Positions 61,088 to 64,000 of a DNA stretch of 64,000 bases are shown here, piece after piece. The DNA comes from Deinococcus cellulosilyticus NBRC 106333 = KACC 11606 (GTDB lineage: Bacteria > Deinococcota > Deinococci > Deinococcales > Deinococcaceae), in NCBI RefSeq assembly GCF_007990775.1, contig NZ_BJXB01000007.1:155353-219352 (forward strand). The letters are read 5' to 3'. The notes under the pieces were generated by a model. That model saw only the letters and a list, made by a program, of their open reading frames with translations. It did no database searches and was not told where the DNA came from. The position numbers were made by a program, and so were the translations under genes. Position 1 is the first letter of the stretch. Each line of letters starts with the position of its first letter.

Positions 61088-62971
61088 TCACTTCGTGAAG
61101 GTGAACCAGTTCAGGTTGATGCCTTCAGATTTTGAGAACACCACATAGAGTTTCTGCACCCCGGCAGGAATGTTGGCCGGGACCTTCACGGTCTGCCAGT
61201 TCTGCCATCCCCCGGTGTTGGTGACCTGGGCCTCTGCAACCACTGGACCGTCTTCACTTCCAGTGCGAAGCTGGATGGTGCCCCCATTGCTGCCACTGGC
61301 CACACGAAACTCCACCCCTTTGGCCCCGGTGGCCCCAAAGTCAATGCGGTCGAAGACCAGATGATCCCCATTGTCGGTGTAGCCCACGTTCAGTCCTGTC
61401 CCTTCATCGGTGCAGGCTTCCGTCTGGATGCCTTTCATGCTGCTGTAAGCCTCGGCCTGGATGGTTTTGAAAGCGTCCCTGGCAGGGGCAGGTGGAGGTG
61501 GGGTGTCGCTTCCTTTTCCTGTCCAGGTGTAGGTTGCAACAGCACCTGCGGGAAGGGTGGTGTAAAAGGAGTCCCCGTTTTCCTTGATTTTGAAGGTCAG
61601 GCTGTCACTGCTGTTGTTCAGGACGATCAGGGCCTTGCTGCCATCGGGGTTTCTGAACGCCACACTCTGCAGGTTGCTGCTCGCGATGTTGTAGGTGTTG
61701 GAGTCAATGCGGAAGGCCCCTGGACGCACGGCTTTTCCGTAGTGTCCCAGCACGTAATACTCAACGTTCTTTTCGACCTGCTGGTTGTCTGAGCGGATGG
61801 TGACCACGCCCCGGCAATTTCCGCATCCACCGGTGTGGGGTGCACCATTTTCATCCAGAGCAAGGTTCCACAGCAGCACGGTTTTGGCCCAGTTGCGGGT
61901 GGCCCCGATCAGCAGGTTGGACACGTTCCATTTCAGGTTGTCGCCGAAATTGGTGGCCCAGAACCCGCCAGAGCATTCGGTGAAGTAGATGCTCTTCCCC
62001 GGGAAGGTGTCGTGCACCTGGCTCTGTGCGGACACATCCCCTCCATAACAGTGAAACGCAATCCCATCCACTGCTGCGCGGGCTGCCGGATCATTCAGCA
62101 GTTCGATGGGGTAGTTCCACTGGTCCCAGTTGTGGTCCCAGCCAATGATTTTGGCAGAGAAACCGGCTTTTTTGAGGGCAGGGGAGAGGTGCTGGCTGAC
62201 AAATTTCGCCTGATCAGCCGACCCCATGCGCATTCCGGGGTAGTTGTCTGCCTCATGGTGTGGTTCATTCTGTGGGGTCACCGCATCGATGGAGATTCCA
62301 GATTGCTGGTAGGCCTGCAGGAACTTCACAAAGTAGTTGGCGTAGGTGCCGTAATGCTCGGGTTTCAGCTGACCTTTGATCAGGCTGCCCGTGGTTTTCA
62401 TCCAGCCAGGTGCACTCCACGGAGAGGCCATGATCTTGAGCTGTGGATTGACCCCCAGAGCCCCTTTGATCACCGGAATGATGTATTCCTGGTCATGCTG
62501 GATGCTGAATTTTTCAAGGTTCGGGTCGGTCTGACCGGCAGGCAGATCATTGAAAGAATAATGGCTGCGTGAAAAATCACTTGCCCCAATGGGAAGGCGG
62601 GCATAATCGAACCCCGCTCCAGTCTGGTGGTCAAACAGGTCTTTCAAGAGCTGGGTGCGGGCAGCAGCAGGCAGTTTCGAAATCAGGTAGGCGCTGGAAT
62701 CTGTGAAGGCCGCGCCCACCCCTTCCATCTGCTGATAGGTGCGCGAATCATCCACGGTGATGGTCGGGAACGTTTCATTGCCGTCGCGGGTGAAGGCAAG
62801 TGCAGCCTGGGGGGCAAGCAGGCTGTTCTGGTCTCCGGTGGTGAGCCACATCTTGACTGCACTGGCAGGTGGGGTGGGGACTTCCGGAGTGGGGGTGGTC
62901 ATCCCGTTGCAACTGCTCAGGGCAAGGGTGACGGTCAAAACGGCGAGGGTGCTTTTGGGGGACAGGTACAT
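61088..62971 (-). CDS. GH30-family glycosidase lipoprotein with C-terminal carbohydrate-binding domain
   Basis: This exported lipoprotein of 627 residues has a signal peptide and lipobox (LALSSC). The GH30 catalytic domain (about 50-480) shows GVGAAFTDSSAY, ASPWSAPGWMKTTG, the acid/base Glu in TPQNEPHHE and the nucleophile Glu in IYFTECSGG. A Pro-rich linker (SDTPPPPAPA) leads to a CBM6/CBM35-like domain (IQAEAYSSMKGIQTEACTDEGTGLNVGYTDNGDHLVF). It is predicted to act on beta-glucans, glucosylceramide-like or xylan substrates outside the cell. GGAGG lies 6 nt before the ATG. Confidence 0.93.
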   Translation of the reverse strand: MYLSPKSTLAVLTVTLALSSCNGMTTPTPEVPTPPASAVKMWLTTGDQNSLLAPQAALAFTRDGNETFPTITVDDSRTYQQMEGVGAAFTDSSAYLISKLPAAARTQLLKDLFDHQTGAGFDYARLPIGASDFSRSHYSFNDLPAGQTDPNLEKFSIQHDQEYIIPVIKGALGVNPQLKIMASPWSAPGWMKTTGSLIKGQLKPEHYGTYANYFVKFLQAYQQSGISIDAVTPQNEPHHEADNYPGMRMGSADQAKFVSQHLSPALKKAGFSAKIIGWDHNWDQWNYPIELLNDPAARAAVDGIAFHCYGGDVSAQSQVHDTFPGKSIYFTECSGGFWATNFGDNLKWNVSNLLIGATRNWAKTVLLWNLALDENGAPHTGGCGNCRGVVTIRSDNQQVEKNVEYYVLGHYGKAVRPGAFRIDSNTYNIASSNLQSVAFRNPDGSKALIVLNNSSDSLTFKIKENGDSFYTTLPAGAVATYTWTGKGSDTPPPPAPARDAFKTIQAEAYSSMKGIQTEACTDEGTGLNVGYTDNGDHLVFDRIDFGATGAKGVEFRVASGSNGGTIQLRTGSEDGPVVAEAQVTNTGGWQNWQTVKVPANIPAGVQKLYVVFSKSEGINLNWFTFTK

Positions 62972-63154
62972 GAAGGCCTCCAGATCAAAATTCCAAGGGC
63001 ATGGCAACCCGTGCTGCTTTGCCGCAAGACAGCAGGGCTGGATGCTGGGATGGTCCAGTCAAACAGGCAGACACAGGAGCCCTGTGTCCGATGGGATGCA
63101 AGAGAAGAAGCACCGGGAGGGTGCATGGTCGAGATGGGATTCAGCTGTACCCCG

Positions 63155-63183
63155 AAAGTACAGGGTTTCCGAAACCCTGTCAA
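63155..63183 (-). promoter_or_regulatory. GH30 promoter with 21-bp palindromic operator in the spacer
   Basis: On the minus strand TTGACA (63183-63178) and TACTTT (63160-63155) are 17 bp apart. A perfect 21-bp palindrome (ACAGGGTTTC, one centre base, GAAACCCTGT; 63160-63180) fills the spacer and overlaps both boxes. Confidence 0.75.
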
Positions 63184-63217
63184 GAGTGGAAATGGGGTGT
63201 GAACCAGAGAAAAATCC

Positions 63218-63238
63218 ACAGGGTTTTCGAAATGGAAT
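63218..63238 (-). promoter_or_regulatory. Second, degenerate copy of the GH30 operator
   Basis: ACAGGGTTTTCGAAATGGAA repeats the first arm of the palindrome at 63160-63180 and lies upstream of the -35 box, a position suited to cooperative binding. Confidence 0.45.
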
Positions 63239-63301
63239 GTAAAATCGTGTCTGGGCAGGGTGTTCTGCAGAAGCTGGTGGTTCTTCCGGGCAAAAAAACA
63301 A

Positions 63302-63317
63302 ATGTATGCGCCTACAT
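63302..63317. promoter_or_regulatory. ATGTA-n6-TACAT inverted repeat
   Basis: ATGTATGCGCCTACAT is a short palindrome with a GC-rich centre in the same regulatory gap. The half-site resembles some GntR-family operators, but the assignment is open. Confidence 0.35.
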
Positions 63318-63548
63318 TTTTTGCTCTTTTGAGAGCTGTGCTCACAGCAGATGGGTTTTTCTAAAGGAGCGTAATGATCATCCTGATGCTTTTGAAGATG
63401 GGCGGATTTTCTGAAAATTGAACCGAGTACAATCATCTGGTTTCTGTGAGTATTTTTTGATCGAGTGAATCCAGATCTATCGATCTGGTGGGTGAAAATA
63501 CGACTGGGTCTGACTATAAGGAGCCCCAGTACTTCAGGATTAACCCCA

Positions 63549-63562
63549 TGTAATCGTTTACA
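63549..63562. promoter_or_regulatory. LacI/CcpA-type operator TGTAATCGTTTACA
   Basis: A 14-bp palindrome with one mismatch and a central CG fits the TGTAAnCGnTTACA form of LacI-family operators. It lies about 100 bp upstream of the rightward promoter at 63659. Confidence 0.5.
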
Positions 63563-63658
63563 AGCTGACATCTGGACCGGATCTAAAAAACTGGGAAAAC
63601 GACCATTGGAACGCAGAAATCGCTTTGGTGGGGACATGCCCGGATTTTACTAAATTAA

Positions 63659-63687
63659 TTGACCATGGAACTTTCAGGTGCTAAAGT
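63659..63687 (+). promoter_or_regulatory. Promoter of the window-edge operon
   Basis: TTGACC (63659-63664) and TAAAGT (63682-63687) are 17 bp apart. A transcript would start near 63694 and reach the AGGAGGA ribosome binding site before 63731. Confidence 0.65.
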
Positions 63688-63730
63688 GAATCCAGCAGAC
63701 TCAGGCAGAAGCTTTCAGGAGGAAGAAACC

Positions 63731-63871
63731 ATGGCCGTCCTTGCAATTCACCAGCACAGCGATTCTGGATTTTTGGATAGAGTGCAAGGATCCGTTCATG
63801 TCGTGCGCGACACTTTCTTCATTCTTCCGGAAAGGCTTGTCCAGGATTCACCAGCACAGGTGAAAGCCTGA
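63731..63871 (+). CDS. Small protein, 46 residues
   Basis: This short protein starts at the ATG at 63731, behind a strong AGGAGGA and a clear promoter. It begins MAVLAIHQHSDSGFLDRVQG and has a hydrophobic-basic alternation (SVHVVRDTFFILPERLV). Its stop overlaps the next start (TGATG). It is unknown to me, but the signals are good. Confidence 0.55.
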   Translation: MAVLAIHQHSDSGFLDRVQGSVHVVRDTFFILPERLVQDSPAQVKA

Positions 63872-64000
63872 TGCCACTCGCCCAGCTGAAGGCAGATCTG
63901 AAGATTTTGCGTGGTGGACTCACCTGGAGCCTTCTGTCTTCCAGGTTTTCCTCTTTTCATGTATACGTTTACCAGACCTGTGCCTTGAAGTCTGGCGTTC
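63871..64000 (+). CDS. 5' end of an unknown gene, cut by the window
   Basis: An open frame starts at the TGATG junction with the previous small gene and runs to the window edge (43 residues, opening MPLAQLKADLKILRGGLTWS). It is basic and lacks a signal peptide. Too little is visible to assign a family. Confidence 0.45.
   Translation, partial: MPLAQLKADLKILRGGLTWSLLSSRFSSFHVYVYQTCALKSGV

Larger units (their letters stand above)
62972..63730. other. Regulatory gap between GH30 and the window-edge operon
   Basis: This 759-bp region has no convincing gene. It contains the GH30 promoter with its operator, a second degenerate operator, two further palindromes (63302-63317 and 63549-63562), a short CCAGATC/GATCTGG hairpin near 63472-63489 and the promoter of the rightward unit. 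Confidence 0.6.

Noticed and set aside
63465..63653. A 62-codon rightward frame in the regulatory gap
   Set aside because: It has no ribosome binding site and spans operators and a hairpin, so it is probably chance.

Overview
The window reads as part of a plasmid or megaplasmid from Deinococcus or a close relative. The replicon call rests on a tight set at 48.2-57.1 kb: a ParA ATPase with a small basic partner, a replication initiator, and fifteen same-orientation 20-bp iterons. The lineage call is an inference from the high-GC coding sequence, the many start codons only 6-9 nt behind a TAnnnT -10 box (leaderless transcripts are well documented in Deinococcus), short palindromic non-coding repeats, and the gene families present. 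I saw no rRNA, tRNA, CRISPR array or intact insertion sequence.

Layout. 0-3.8 kb: a leftward tripartite efflux operon (two TolC-like proteins, a MacA-like adaptor, and a MacB-type ATPase cut by the window edge). 4-6.5 kb: a secreted protein and an OmpR-type two-component system. 6.5-16.7 kb: a von Willebrand factor A lipoprotein, a membrane diguanylate cyclase, two hydrolases, a large AfsR/SARP-like ATPase regulator, a secreted glycosidase-like protein and a HAD phosphatase. 16.9-22 kb: small poorly known genes, a GGDEF protein with a ruined active site, and a lipoprotein operon. 22-26.9 kb: a multicopper oxidase behind a copper-type operator, a saccharopine-dehydrogenase-like protein, MsrB, and a divergent SDR/TetR pair sharing three operators. 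26.9-29.5 kb: a multi-PAS histidine kinase, a MITE-like repeat and a small gene.

29.6-38.8 kb holds a lipid-type module. SCP2, a zinc alcohol dehydrogenase and an aldehyde dehydrogenase run left. A FadR-type regulator, an alkyl-DHAP-synthase-like flavoenzyme, a glycerol-3-phosphate dehydrogenase and an FGGY kinase run right. Between the two arms sit an XRE regulator and a near-perfect FadR-subfamily operator. I infer a pathway for glycerol ether lipids or long-chain alcohols. 39.7-45.9 kb: an AlgX-like protein, a five-gene haem uptake operon (HmuTUV, DUF2470, flavodoxin) with a structured leader and a candidate metal operator, a Cys-rich peptide and an HD hydrolase. 46.1-48.1 kb: an Rrf2/IscR-like operon and two small unknown genes.

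48.2-58.9 kb is the plasmid core: parA and partner, a transglutaminase-like protein, a short UvrA/DrrC-like ATPase, an ArsR-SRPBCC-VOC operon (VOC frameshifted), the Rep protein, the iterons, and many copies of an AGCTTCAAAAATCCAGA-type palindromic motif around the par and rep loci. 59-64 kb: a carbohydrate locus (GH30 glycosidase, Gfo/Idh dehydrogenase, sugar isomerase) with several palindromic operators but no local regulator, and the start of a rightward operon at the window edge.
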